Shown: positions 16,311 through 25,294 of the stretch, one piece after another
Numbering within the stretch: position 1 is the first letter of the stretch
How the letters are laid out: every line of letters begins with the position of its first letter
Assembly (NCBI GenBank): GCA_014804655.1
Contig: JAAUZK010000008.1
Coordinates: forward strand, 53,108 to 99,029
Direction: 5' to 3'
Length of the DNA stretch: 45,922 bases
Source of the DNA: Lachnospiraceae bacterium
Lineage (GTDB): Bacteria > Bacillota > Clostridia > Lachnospirales > Lachnospiraceae
Notes under the pieces: model-generated
What the model saw: the letters and a program-made list of their open reading frames with translations, nothing else
Told to the model about the DNA's origin: nothing
Databases searched by the model: none
Program-made: the position numbers and the translations under genes

Positions 16311-17810
16311 TTAGGTATCAGAGTTTTTAATGACTACATTCACATCATCTAACCCCGATACATTTACATTTCGATTAACTTTCGCATCATAGGTATCCGC
16401 CTTGATGATTTCGGAAAGGTCGATACCGGTTGCTTCCTTCATGCTTTCAAATAATTTCGCCATAACTACGGGCACATTTCCGGCAACCTGATTGACTCCG
16501 GTGCTGTCGCCTTCTCCGCCGCCGATAATAGTGATCTTGTCGATCTGTCCTAACGGTTCGGCAATCTTCGCCGCGATATCCGGCAGTACCTTGATCATCA
16601 TCTCGGCTACGGCCGCCTTATTGTACTTTGCGTAAGCCTCTGCTTTCCGCTCCATGGCTTCTGCTTCTGCGATACCCTTAGCCTGAATCGCCGACGCTTC
16701 CGCTTCACCCACGGCGCGGATACCTTCCGCTTCCTGTTCTTTGGAGAAACGGTCTGCTTCTGCCTGGGCTTTTCTTGCTTCCGCCTCGCGCTGTGCTTCG
16801 AACTGCTTCGCTTCTGCTTCCTTCTGTCTCTGGTAGAGGGCTGCGTCCGCTTTCTGCTGAGCGGCATATTTATCCGCATCCGCCTGTTTCTTGACTTCCG
16901 CTTCCAGTGCCCGCTCCTTGACGGCAACCTGTTTCTGCTTTAATTCGATCTCACGTTCCTGCCTTGCGATATCCGCATTTGCCGTAGTTACCTCGATGGT
17001 CTTACGCTGTTCCTCTTTCTGGATCTCGTAAGCTGCGTCCGCCATAGCTTTCTTGGTGTCGGATTCCTGCTGCAATTCGGATTTCTTAATCGCCAGTTCG
17101 TTCTGTTTCTTGGCGATTTCAGTCTGTGCAGCAACAGCCGCGTCGTTGGATTCTTTATCTGCAGCGGCCTGCGCTACCTTGATGTCTCTTTCGCTCTCGG
17201 CTCTTGCGATAGCAGCAGTCTTTTTGATCTTAACAATATTATCAATACCCAGATTCTCGATGACATCGTTGCCGTCCACGAAGTTCTGTACGTTGAAGCT
17301 GACGATATCAAGTCCCATCGCCGCCAGATCCGGCTCGGCATTTTCTTTTACCAAATTCGCGAATTTCTGCCGGTCGGAGACCATTTCCTCTAACCGCATC
17401 TTACCTACGATCTCACGGACATTACCTTCCAGAACCTCTCTGGCAACGCCTGCAATGTACTCCGTATTCTTATTTAAGAAGTTCTCGGCGGCAAGACGCA
17501 GTCTGTCCGCCTCACTGCTGATCTTGATGTTGACGGTAGCATCCACATTGATGTTGATGTAGTCCGCCGTCGGAACCGCATTGCTGGTCTTGACATCGAT
17601 CGGGATCAGTCTCAGGTTCAGCTTATCCAGCCGCTCGAAGAACGGAATGCGTATACTCGCTTTACCGATAACGATTTTGGATTTCTTCTTGAAACCGGAA
17701 ATGATGTACGCCATGTCCGGTGGAGCTTTCACATACCCGATGGCCATGAAAATAATGAACAGAACCACCAGTATGATGATAATTAACGCGGGTAACCCTA
17801 TTGTTTTCAT
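16311..17810 (-). CDS. floT: Flotillin (FloT/YuaG type) membrane scaffold protein
   Basis: The product is 499 residues, close to the length of Bacillus FloT. An N-terminal hydrophobic anchor (about 5-27, LPALIIIILVVLFIIFMAIGY) is followed by an SPFH/band 7 domain (about 30-210, with VPTADYININVDATVNIKIS and GNVREIVGKMRLEEMVSDR). A long Glu/Ala/Lys coiled coil (about 205-405, rich in EAEA and KAEA) leads to the C-terminal oligomerisation region (VLPDIAAKIAEPLGQIDKI). Flotillins organise membrane microdomains and help assemble signalling and secretion complexes. ATG at 17810 is preceded by AGGAGGG. It is transcribed alone, convergent with the exporter operon. No NfeD-type partner is adjacent, which is unusual because flotillin genes are often paired with one. 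Confidence 0.92.
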   Translation of the reverse strand: MKTIGLPALIIIILVVLFIIFMAIGYVKAPPDMAYIISGFKKKSKIVIGKASIRIPFFERLDKLNLRLIPIDVKTSNAVPTADYININVDATVNIKISSEADRLRLAAENFLNKNTEYIAGVAREVLEGNVREIVGKMRLEEMVSDRQKFANLVKENAEPDLAAMGLDIVSFNVQNFVDGNDVIENLGIDNIVKIKKTAAIARAESERDIKVAQAAADKESNDAAVAAQTEIAKKQNELAIKKSELQQESDTKKAMADAAYEIQKEEQRKTIEVTTANADIARQEREIELKQKQVAVKERALEAEVKKQADADKYAAQQKADAALYQRQKEAEAKQFEAQREAEARKAQAEADRFSKEQEAEGIRAVGEAEASAIQAKGIAEAEAMERKAEAYAKYNKAAVAEMMIKVLPDIAAKIAEPLGQIDKITIIGGGEGDSTGVNQVAGNVPVVMAKLFESMKEATGIDLSEIIKADTYDAKVNRNVNVSGLDDVNVVIKNSDT

Positions 17811-18014
17811 TGTAATACCCTCCTGTGAAATTATACGGCATCATATTGCGCAAACAGTGAAAGTGCTGTTGTTGCACGATAGACCGTTTATACATACAGT
17901 ATATCTTATTCCGGGGTAAATTGATATAGAAATCCACAGAAAATTTGACAGGAAAAGACAAAAAAGTTAGGACTTGTAGATAACCTTTGACAGTAACAAC
18001 GCGGGTTTTACCGC

Positions 18015-19310
18015 TCACAGCACCACCGTAAAGCAACTGCCTCCGCCCAACACGTCACTCACCTGAATATTTCCGCCATGCGCCTTCACAATTTCATAAG
18101 CAATCGATAATCCCAGCCCGAAGTGATCCTTCGTACTTCGGGATTTCTCTACACGATAAAATCGGTCAAAGATCTTCTTCTTATCTTCATCCGAGATACC
18201 AATGCCGTTGTCTGTAACAGATATATGAAAGCGCTCCTTGTGCTTCGAGACTGACAGAGTGATCTTCCCGTGCTCCGGCGTATAACTGATGGCATTATGT
18301 ATCAGAATGGAAATGACCTGACTGATGCGTTCCGGATCTGCAGGGCATGCAGGCAGTGCGCCTTCCGGAAGTTCTATCGAGAGGGAGATGGATTTTTCCT
18401 GTGCCAGCGGTTGGAAGGCTTCATAAGAGTTCATGAGTAATGTATCCAGTTCCGTAGGCTCCATTCGGATGGGGAAACGCTGGTTATCGGATTGGGAGAG
18501 GGTAAGCATGTCGCTCACGAGTGAAGATACACGCAGACCTTCCTGGCAGATCGTTTTCAGGAAACCGTCACGGCGTTCCGGCGGAGCGCTTTTACAGCAT
18601 TCGGCAGCGGACAGAATCACGGATAGGGGCGTACGGAGTTCATGGGAAGCAGAAGCAATAAAAAGCGCCTGCTTTTTCTGATTTTCTACGATGGGTTTCA
18701 ACAGCTTTCCGGTGAAAAACCAAGAGAAAATGCTCAGAAGCAGTACAGCCGCGACATCGATCAGCAAAAAGCGCAGACGTTGTTCCCGTATTTGGTTTTC
18801 TAAATTCAGCAGGGAGGATAGAACGATGACCTCCAGAGTGGAATCAGGGCTCCCCATCCTGATCACACTTCCGTAATATTTGGTTTCCGTGGAAGGGGAA
18901 GTAAATTCGTATTCGCAATGCGTGATCGTGGTGAAGACGCCTGTTCGCGTGGAAACTTCAAGGTCGGATTGACTGGTGTAAGCGTCGCGACTCTCCTGTA
19001 GAAGGATGTCTCTGGAAGAGTTTTCTTTCGGATCATTTAACTGATTAAAGAGAAACGGCGTTCCGTTGTCCAGCACAAAGAAGAGATAGTTGCCCTGCGC
19101 TTCCATTTTGGACAGCCATTCCATGGAGATAACGGTCTGTTGTTCAAGATTGGTGGAAATCGTGTTCATATCATTTTTGAACGCTTGAAACTGATTCCTG
19201 TACAGTCCTGTTTCCGATACATATAAATAACAGAAGGACATGATGATCATGATAATAGCGGTGATTCCCGTGCACAGCAGAGTCAGCCGCAGATGTACTT
19301 TCTGAAACAT
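18015..19310 (-). CDS. Sensor histidine kinase of the locus two-component system
   Basis: The product is 431 residues. Transmembrane helix 1 is at about 7-30, an extracytoplasmic domain spans about 31-165, and transmembrane helix 2 lies at about 170-195 (LLIDVAAVLLLSIFSWFF). HisKA follows with the phosphorylated histidine at residue 223 in ASHELRTPLS, then the HATPase domain with N, G1 (VTDNGIGIS), F (FDRFYRVEKSRS) and G2 (GLGLSIAYEIV) boxes. The start is set at the ATG at 19310 because AAGGAGG (19316-19322) is just upstream; an in-frame ATG at 19325 has no such site. The ribosome binding site overlaps the stop codon of the response regulator gene, indicating translational coupling. It probably senses an envelope or extracellular signal; the divergent transporter locus is the likely target. 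Confidence 0.93.
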   Translation of the reverse strand: MFQKVHLRLTLLCTGITAIIMIIMSFCYLYVSETGLYRNQFQAFKNDMNTISTNLEQQTVISMEWLSKMEAQGNYLFFVLDNGTPFLFNQLNDPKENSSRDILLQESRDAYTSQSDLEVSTRTGVFTTITHCEYEFTSPSTETKYYGSVIRMGSPDSTLEVIVLSSLLNLENQIREQRLRFLLIDVAAVLLLSIFSWFFTGKLLKPIVENQKKQALFIASASHELRTPLSVILSAAECCKSAPPERRDGFLKTICQEGLRVSSLVSDMLTLSQSDNQRFPIRMEPTELDTLLMNSYEAFQPLAQEKSISLSIELPEGALPACPADPERISQVISILIHNAISYTPEHGKITLSVSKHKERFHISVTDNGIGISDEDKKKIFDRFYRVEKSRSTKDHFGLGLSIAYEIVKAHGGNIQVSDVLGGGSCFTVVL

Positions 19311-19321
19311 GGTGTCCTCCT

Positions 19322-20002
19322 TCATGTGCTTTGTAAACAATACCCGACACCCCGTATCGTCTTGATCTGCAGTGCGCTTCCCGTGATCTGAAGCCTTCTG
19401 CGCAGAAAGTGAATATAGTTATCCAGATTGCCTTCCTCTACGTCGCTGTCAGGTCCCCAGACCTTTAGGAGAATCGTAGTTCTTTGCAGGGTTTTCCCGA
19501 TAGAGTGGACGAAGATCTCCATAAGCGCCGCTTCTTTCTTAGAGAGTGTACAGCTTCCCGACGGACCGGTGAGGATACATTCCGATGCCTGCCATGAGAT
19601 ATCCGCAACAGAGAAAGTGTCGTTGACCGTGAGGGTATGAGGTCTTCTGGTGACACAGCGGATACGGGCCATCAGTTCCTCGAAAGCAAAAGGTTTTACG
19701 AGATAATCATCGGCGCCCAGATCCAGTCCTGTTACCTTATCAGAGAGTGTGCCCAGAGCGGTGATGAGAATGACTGGAGTAGAGATGCCTTTACAGCGAA
19801 GCGATGTCAGGACATCTGTGCCTTCCATGCCCGGAAGCATTCTGTCAAGCAGGATCACATCGTATATATTCTGTTCTCCGTAGAAAAGAGCTTCTTCCCC
19901 ATCAAAGCAGGAATCTACATTAAAGTGTTCTGATTCCAGCTGATAGGTCAGGGTGTCATTCAGATGTCTGTCGTCTTCCGCCAGTAAGATTCTCATGGAC
20001 AT
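19322..20002 (-). CDS. OmpR-family response regulator
   Basis: A protein of 226 residues with an N-terminal receiver domain (acidic pocket AEDD at 8-11, phosphorylated aspartate 53 in VILLDRMLPG, conserved Thr in LITALG and Lys in DDYLVKPF) and a C-terminal winged-helix domain (EGNLDNYIHFLRRRLQ, TIRGVGYCL). ATG at 20002 is chosen because GGAAAGGAAG lies just upstream; a GTG at 20020 in the same frame has no ribosome binding site. It is first in an operon with the kinase gene. It is divergent from the solute-binding lipoprotein gene at 20495, and the shared 490-bp region contains paired repeats that may be its binding sites. Confidence 0.95.
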   Translation of the reverse strand: MSMRILLAEDDRHLNDTLTYQLESEHFNVDSCFDGEEALFYGEQNIYDVILLDRMLPGMEGTDVLTSLRCKGISTPVILITALGTLSDKVTGLDLGADDYLVKPFAFEELMARIRCVTRRPHTLTVNDTFSVADISWQASECILTGPSGSCTLSKKEAALMEIFVHSIGKTLQRTTILLKVWGPDSDVEEGNLDNYIHFLRRRLQITGSALQIKTIRGVGYCLQST

Positions 20003-20026
20003 ATTCTTCCTTTCCCTCACAACCTA

Positions 20027-20084
20027 GACATGACTTAGTTATACTTAGGCGGAGTTCTTTGACGCCTTAGTATAACTTCATGTC
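20027..20084. repeat. 58-bp bulged palindrome, single copy (inverted orientation)
   Basis: Read on the minus strand, it runs GACATGAAGTTATACTAAGG, a short loop, then CCTAAGTATAACTAAGTCAT and ends GTC. It has the same length and the same three-base bulge as the copies at 14696-14871 and 26211-26268. It lies 25 bases upstream of the response regulator start, so it would fall in the leader or promoter of that operon. Confidence 0.88.
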
Positions 20085-20110
20085 TTATTTTACCATAGAA
20101 ATCTATATTT

Positions 20111-20300
20111 AATCTCTAAAAAACGGAAGAAATCTTAGCCATAAATATAGTCACCACATTTTTCTGTGCTTTTCAAGATGTATTTAACACATTTTTCTGA
20201 AAAAATATTGGATAAAAAATCACATTTTAATCAAAAGTGTCATTTGCAAGGAAACCATAATGGATTTTAAAGAAATTTATTTCTCTGTTTTTTAGAGATT
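20111..20300. promoter_or_regulatory. Divergent control region with a 15-bp inverted repeat pair and 33-nt-spaced direct repeats
   Basis: TAATCTCTAAAAAAC (20110-20124) and GTTTTTTAGAGATTA (20287-20301) are perfect inverted copies. Between them CACATTTTTCTG occurs at 20155-20166 and again at 20188-20199, exactly 33 nt apart or about three helical turns, and a shorter CACATTTT follows near 20221. Direct repeats on one face of the helix are typical of OmpR-family sites, so these may be operators of the adjacent regulator. The rest of 20300-20494 is purine-rich leader and holds a 12-bp tandem ATTAGATTATGA (20438-20461). No clear -35/-10 pair was recognised, though TATGAT occurs at 20319. Confidence 0.5.
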
Positions 20301-20494
20301 ATTTAGAGAAAGGCTTGGTATGATGATAACAGTTAAGGTGACACAGGATGATCATGTGTGGCACGGATATGGGATTTGATTAAAGAAATTATTAAGGCGG
20401 ATTGTGAAGAAGAAAGTAAAGAAGAGAAGAAAAAGAAATTAGATTATGAATTAGATTATGAAAGAAAAGAGTCAGGAGGAGTAGGAAAGGGTTT

Positions 20495-22921
20495 ATGAAA
20501 AAATTTCGGAAAGGTCAATTGAAGAGAATATTTGCGGCAGGTATGTCGCTTGTGATAGTTGTATCCCTTCTCGGAGGCTGCGGAAACAGCGGTCAGCAGA
20601 CGGCCGGTAACGGCAGTGGGAACAGGACGGATGATATAGTGGCGGATGGCGGCAGTCAGGCAGATGAACAGCCATCAGGCAGCACGGCTATGGGGCGCTA
20701 TCTGGAAGAGGCTGCGGATATGTCGGAGAGTTTGTCGGGATACCGCAATGCGATATTTAAGTTAGAAGACGGAGGTGTGGTGCTCACAGATCCGGTGAAA
20801 AACATGAGGGTTTCGAAAGATCATGGTGTTACGTGGGAAAACGACGGGAATACATGGTTGAGTGAGATATTGGACAGAGGAGGATTTATTGACGATTATG
20901 CCGTGGGCGCAGACGGCACGGTAGGGATTCTGTATACGTACATGGAATCGGAAGATGAGACGGATGCGGATGAGTCCACAGGAACGGATTTAGAAGAGGA
21001 AGAGAAACCATGGTGGGCTTCAGAGAAGAGGGAAATGCTCATCGTAAAGCCGGACGGAACAGAAATGCCGGTAGTATTTACGGTGATGGATGAAGACATG
21101 TACCCTTCACATATATGGATATCCGAACATGGAAGAGTCTTTGTGGGAACGCAGGGATCGGATCTGTATGAGATTTTAGAGGATGGCAGCAGCAAAGTCT
21201 TTCTCACTTTGGAAGATTCTCCACAGATCATACAATTTCAGGAAAGCAGGATGATTATTGACGGCTATGGCTACGACAGTCTGTTGATCTATGATATGGA
21301 GAGCAGCGAGTTCATCGAGGATGATGCACTCGACACCTTTGTGAAAGAAAATTATGGGGATAGAGCTTTTAACGGTGGGAGCTGGTATGATCTGTATTTC
21401 TTTCCGGGAGAAGACAATATTCTCTATCTGGCGGGTGAAAAAGGGGTGCACCGTCATGTGATCGGCGGAAGCGCTATGGAGCAGATCGTAGACGCTAACC
21501 TTACAACATTCGGCAATCCGACTTATCGGCTATTGGGAATGGTCGCGTTGGAGAATAATGAGTTTATGGCTATCTTTACAGATGCGCGTCTTGTTCGTTT
21601 CATTTATGACCCGACAGTGCCTACGGTGCCGGGGCAGACGATTAAGGCATACAGCTTGAAAGAGAATAATACGCTTCGGAGAGCTATTTCGATTTATCAG
21701 ATTGAGAATCCGGATGTTTACGTGGAATATGAGATCGGCATGGAGGACAATAACGGCGTTACGAGGGATGATGCTCTGAAAAAACTGAATACGGAGATCA
21801 TGGCGGGAGACGGGCCGGATCTGCTTATCCTGGATGATATGCCGGTGGATTCTTATATAGAGAAAGGGATGCTTGCGGATATTGCTCCGCTGATGGACAG
21901 TATGAATGGAGAAGAAAAACTCTTCGAGAATGCTGTGGACGCATACAGGCAGGAAGGTAAAATTTACGTGGTTCCATGCGAGATCAGTCTTCCCATTATG
22001 GAGGGAGCTCCGAATTATGTATCCGATATTAATGATTTAGAAGGCATTGCCGATGCGGTGGAGAGACTCAGAAAGGACCGCCCGGGGATGGATCTGCTGC
22101 AGATTTGTTCGCCCAAAGGCGTGATGAAACAGTTTGCAATGGTCTGTGCACCTGCATGGCTGACAGAGAGCGGAGAACTGAATCGTGAGATGATTTCTGG
22201 CTTTCTGACGCAGACGAAGCGAATCTATGATGCACAGATGGAAGGTCTATCTGATGAGATGATACGACAGTATGAAGAAAAAAATGAAGTGCATATTCAG
22301 TATTACGGAGAAATGCTGGAGGAATCGGATTGGTTTGGACGCGGCACGGAAGAGGTGTATTATGTGACGGGTGAAAGGCAGATTATGACAGGGGTGCTCG
22401 GAGGTGCATATACCTATGCGGAAATAACCTCGGTGCAGAGAACAACCGGATTTGAGGATAATGTGATCCTTCCTATGTTCGGACAGTGCCAAAATGTGTT
22501 CTGGGCGGATACATTGGCAGGAATCAGTGCGGTTTCCACGCAGATTGACAGGGCGGAAGGCTTGCTGAAAGTACTTTTGGGAGATGAAGATATATCAGGC
22601 ATGGGATTTCCAATCAACCGGACAGCTTTTGAGAGTTCACTTTTTCCGGCTGATTTTGTCTCGACTGATACTGCGTACAGCCAATTGGGTTTTGAATATG
22701 AGGACGGCAGTAGTTTTTATTGGAATATATATTGGTACGGCGAACAGCAGGCGGATATCCTAAGGGGATGGATACAGGCAGCAAACACGCCGTATGTGCG
22801 AAACAAGGTGCTGGAAGAAGCGGTGTATAGCGCAGGAACATCATACATTCAGGGCGAAACAAGTCTGGAGGAGGCGGTGTCGGCGGTAGAGAAGAGTATG
22901 GCAATCTATATGGCGGAGTAG
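20495..22921 (+). CDS. Propeller-fused extracellular solute-binding lipoprotein 1
   Basis: The product is 808 residues. A lipoprotein signal peptide ends in the lipobox LLGGC at about 26-30. The N-terminal half (about 60-380) has repeated short beta segments and one Asp-box (SKDHGVTW, about 106-113), as in BNR/beta-propeller proteins, plus an acidic insertion near 150-165. The C-terminal half (about 382-808) is a CUT1-type family 1 solute-binding domain: AISIYQIENPDVYVEYEIG, AGDGPDLLILDDMP, EKGMLADIAPLMD, and the usual end with an EEAV helix. Family 1 proteins deliver oligosaccharides to ABC importers. Fusion to a propeller is unusual and suggests a second ligand or a sensing role. ATG at 20495 follows AGGAAAGG. 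It is first in the gene set that includes the paralogue at 22955 and two permeases. Confidence 0.85.
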   Translation: MKKFRKGQLKRIFAAGMSLVIVVSLLGGCGNSGQQTAGNGSGNRTDDIVADGGSQADEQPSGSTAMGRYLEEAADMSESLSGYRNAIFKLEDGGVVLTDPVKNMRVSKDHGVTWENDGNTWLSEILDRGGFIDDYAVGADGTVGILYTYMESEDETDADESTGTDLEEEEKPWWASEKREMLIVKPDGTEMPVVFTVMDEDMYPSHIWISEHGRVFVGTQGSDLYEILEDGSSKVFLTLEDSPQIIQFQESRMIIDGYGYDSLLIYDMESSEFIEDDALDTFVKENYGDRAFNGGSWYDLYFFPGEDNILYLAGEKGVHRHVIGGSAMEQIVDANLTTFGNPTYRLLGMVALENNEFMAIFTDARLVRFIYDPTVPTVPGQTIKAYSLKENNTLRRAISIYQIENPDVYVEYEIGMEDNNGVTRDDALKKLNTEIMAGDGPDLLILDDMPVDSYIEKGMLADIAPLMDSMNGEEKLFENAVDAYRQEGKIYVVPCEISLPIMEGAPNYVSDINDLEGIADAVERLRKDRPGMDLLQICSPKGVMKQFAMVCAPAWLTESGELNREMISGFLTQTKRIYDAQMEGLSDEMIRQYEEKNEVHIQYYGEMLEESDWFGRGTEEVYYVTGERQIMTGVLGGAYTYAEITSVQRTTGFEDNVILPMFGQCQNVFWADTLAGISAVSTQIDRAEGLLKVLLGDEDISGMGFPINRTAFESSLFPADFVSTDTAYSQLGFEYEDGSSFYWNIYWYGEQQADILRGWIQAANTPYVRNKVLEEAVYSAGTSYIQGETSLEEAVSAVEKSMAIYMAE

Positions 22922-22954
22922 TTTATAAATCTTAATTTTAAGAAAGGGAAGTGT

Positions 22955-25279
22955 ATGAAAGCAAAAAAAGCAGCAAACAAATTATTATCAATTCTGTTGT
23001 TATGTGCTATGTTGCTGACATTACTTAGCGGCTGTGGGGCTGAAGAAGAGGTTTCGGAAAACAGTGCCGAAAATGAGCAGAATGCAAAGAGTACACAGTC
23101 GTCTGCAGAGGTTACGGCAATGGGACGTTATGTGGAAGAAACTGCGAATTTACCGAATGAGGTTTTTAGAGCGAAATTGTCTCGATTAGAGGACGAGAGC
23201 TTAGTCATATGTGAGTCCTATTCCCCGTTGTATATTTCAAAGGATAATGGAGTGACATGGGAGACAGACGAGAGCATAACAGGCAGCGGAATATGGGAAA
23301 ATAAAAGCTGGGTTTTTGATATGGCAACCGGGGCTGATCATACGATGGCCATTATTTATGATGATTATGAGAAAGTTTATGAACAGGGCGAATTAAATCC
23401 CAGACTTTGTCTTGTCAAACCTGACGGTGCTGAGGTTACCATAGATATTCCCGTTAGGGCAGAGGATCGGAATCCAGCCGGTGTGTGGATATCGGATACA
23501 GGAAGGATTTTTGTGAACACAGACGGTTCCAATATTTATGAAGCCCGGGAGAACGGAAACATGGAACTGTTTCTGGAGCTTGATCCCACTTATCATCCAT
23601 ATTTGATACAGTGTCAGCAGAACCTTATGGTAATAGATGGAGGCAGCTATAGTGAGCTCCTTATTTATGATATGGAGAAGAAGCAATACATCGAGGATGA
23701 AGTTTTAAAGGAGTTTGTGAATGAAAATTATGCAGACAGGACGATTGAGGAAGGATATGGTATGTATTTCTTCCTGGAAGAACAGGGAGTTATTTACCTG
23801 GCAGGACAAGAGGGGCTACACCGCCATGTAATAGGCGGCAGTGCCATGGAACAGGTCATAGACGGAAAACTTACTACCTTCAATGATCCTTCTAACCAGG
23901 TGCTGGGTATGATTAAACTTGAAAATGATGACTTTGTGACGCTATTTAGCGATGGCAGATTGGTTCGCTATGTTTATAATCCGGATATCCCTACTGTACC
24001 AAATGAGAAACTTAAAGTATACAGCCTAGAGAACAACGATACGATACGTCAGGCAATTTCTTTGTATCAGATAAAAAATCCGGAGGTTTGGGTAGAATAT
24101 GAGATCGGTATGGAAGATGGAGCTTCTGTCACAAGAGATGATACGCTGAAAGAGCTGAATACCAAAATCATGGCCGGTGACGGTCCCGATATATTAGTAT
24201 TGGACAAAATGCCGCTTGATTCCTATATCGAAAAGGGGCTGCTTCTTGATATGGGCCCGATTCTTTATAATTTAAGCGGTGAAGAAGCGCTGTTTACGAA
24301 TATCATGGATGCCATGAAAACAGAGGACAAACTATATGTAATGCCTATCGAAATACAGATTCCGGTACTGTATGGAGATAAACAATATATTTCCAAGGCT
24401 GATAATCTGGAGGGCATTGCCGATATAGTGGAGGAACTGCGGAAGGAATATCCGGAAGAAGAACAGGATTTATTAGGTGTGTATTCGGAAAGAGAAATCA
24501 TGTATCTGTTCTCTATGGTTTCAACGCCGGCATGGACGGCAGAAAACGGTACAATTGACATGGGAGCGATTGCAGAATTTCTGACACAGGTGAAAAGAAT
24601 ATATGATGCGCAGATGGACGGACTTACGAAGGAAACAACTTGGTCTCATGGAGCTTATGCTTTGCGGGGACAAGAATACATGGGAGGGAGAACCACGGAT
24701 GTTATGAGACTTTTTGTAGGGGAGACTCATATTACAGGCGGCACGGTGTACACTGATTATGGATTTGCACACTTGAATTCCGTAAATAAAGTTGAAAAAT
24801 ATGAAAATGATGAATGGATTCCTATGAATGGTCAAAGCAGCAATGTGTTTCTTGCCAAAACAATGGTGGGAATTAGCGCAATGTCAGTGTCTGCGGATAA
24901 GGCGGAGGATTTTATAAGGTTATGTTTTGGTAAAGAAAACCAGTCTTATCTGATTAATGGATTTGCAGTGAATCAGGCAGCGTTTGATGAAGGCTTTATA
25001 TTTGATGGACGCCAGGGCTACACGGAGGGAACATGCGGAATGATTGAATTGATCGATGAAAATGGATTACGTGTCAAGCTGGATATTTATTGGCCGGATG
25101 AGGAGCAGATTGCCAGATTAAAGAATTGCATTAAAACGGCGGATACACCGTACATTCAGGATTCTATGCTGGAGGAAACCGTATATGAAGCCGGTACTGA
25201 GTATATGTGGGGGAACATCAGTCTGGATGAGGCTTTGGACACAATAGAGAAGAGGATGGCACTCTATTTTGCAGAGTAA
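22955..25279 (+). CDS. Propeller-fused extracellular solute-binding lipoprotein 2
   Basis: A 774-residue tandem paralogue of the preceding gene. It has a lipobox (LLSGC, about 24-28), an Asp-box (SKDNGVTW, about 95-102), the shared segment LHRHVIGGSAMEQVIDGKLT and the solute-binding half from about 351 (AISLYQIKNPEVWVEYEIG, AGDGPDILVLDKMP). It lacks the acidic insertion of the first copy. Divergence is greatest in the linker after the lipobox and in the C-terminal lobe, so the two may bind different ligands or form a pair. ATG at 22955 is 33 bases after the first gene's stop, with AGAAAGGG upstream. Keeping two complete, non-identical copies argues against a recent accidental duplication. Confidence 0.85.
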   Translation: MKAKKAANKLLSILLLCAMLLTLLSGCGAEEEVSENSAENEQNAKSTQSSAEVTAMGRYVEETANLPNEVFRAKLSRLEDESLVICESYSPLYISKDNGVTWETDESITGSGIWENKSWVFDMATGADHTMAIIYDDYEKVYEQGELNPRLCLVKPDGAEVTIDIPVRAEDRNPAGVWISDTGRIFVNTDGSNIYEARENGNMELFLELDPTYHPYLIQCQQNLMVIDGGSYSELLIYDMEKKQYIEDEVLKEFVNENYADRTIEEGYGMYFFLEEQGVIYLAGQEGLHRHVIGGSAMEQVIDGKLTTFNDPSNQVLGMIKLENDDFVTLFSDGRLVRYVYNPDIPTVPNEKLKVYSLENNDTIRQAISLYQIKNPEVWVEYEIGMEDGASVTRDDTLKELNTKIMAGDGPDILVLDKMPLDSYIEKGLLLDMGPILYNLSGEEALFTNIMDAMKTEDKLYVMPIEIQIPVLYGDKQYISKADNLEGIADIVEELRKEYPEEEQDLLGVYSEREIMYLFSMVSTPAWTAENGTIDMGAIAEFLTQVKRIYDAQMDGLTKETTWSHGAYALRGQEYMGGRTTDVMRLFVGETHITGGTVYTDYGFAHLNSVNKVEKYENDEWIPMNGQSSNVFLAKTMVGISAMSVSADKAEDFIRLCFGKENQSYLINGFAVNQAAFDEGFIFDGRQGYTEGTCGMIELIDENGLRVKLDIYWPDEEQIARLKNCIKTADTPYIQDSMLEETVYEAGTEYMWGNISLDEALDTIEKRMALYFAE

Positions 25280-25294
25280 GAAAAGATGAAGTAG

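Noticed and set aside
16164..16352. 62-codon frame in the long inverted repeat
   Set aside because: It runs through the palindrome and into the end of the flotillin gene, and has no ribosome binding site.
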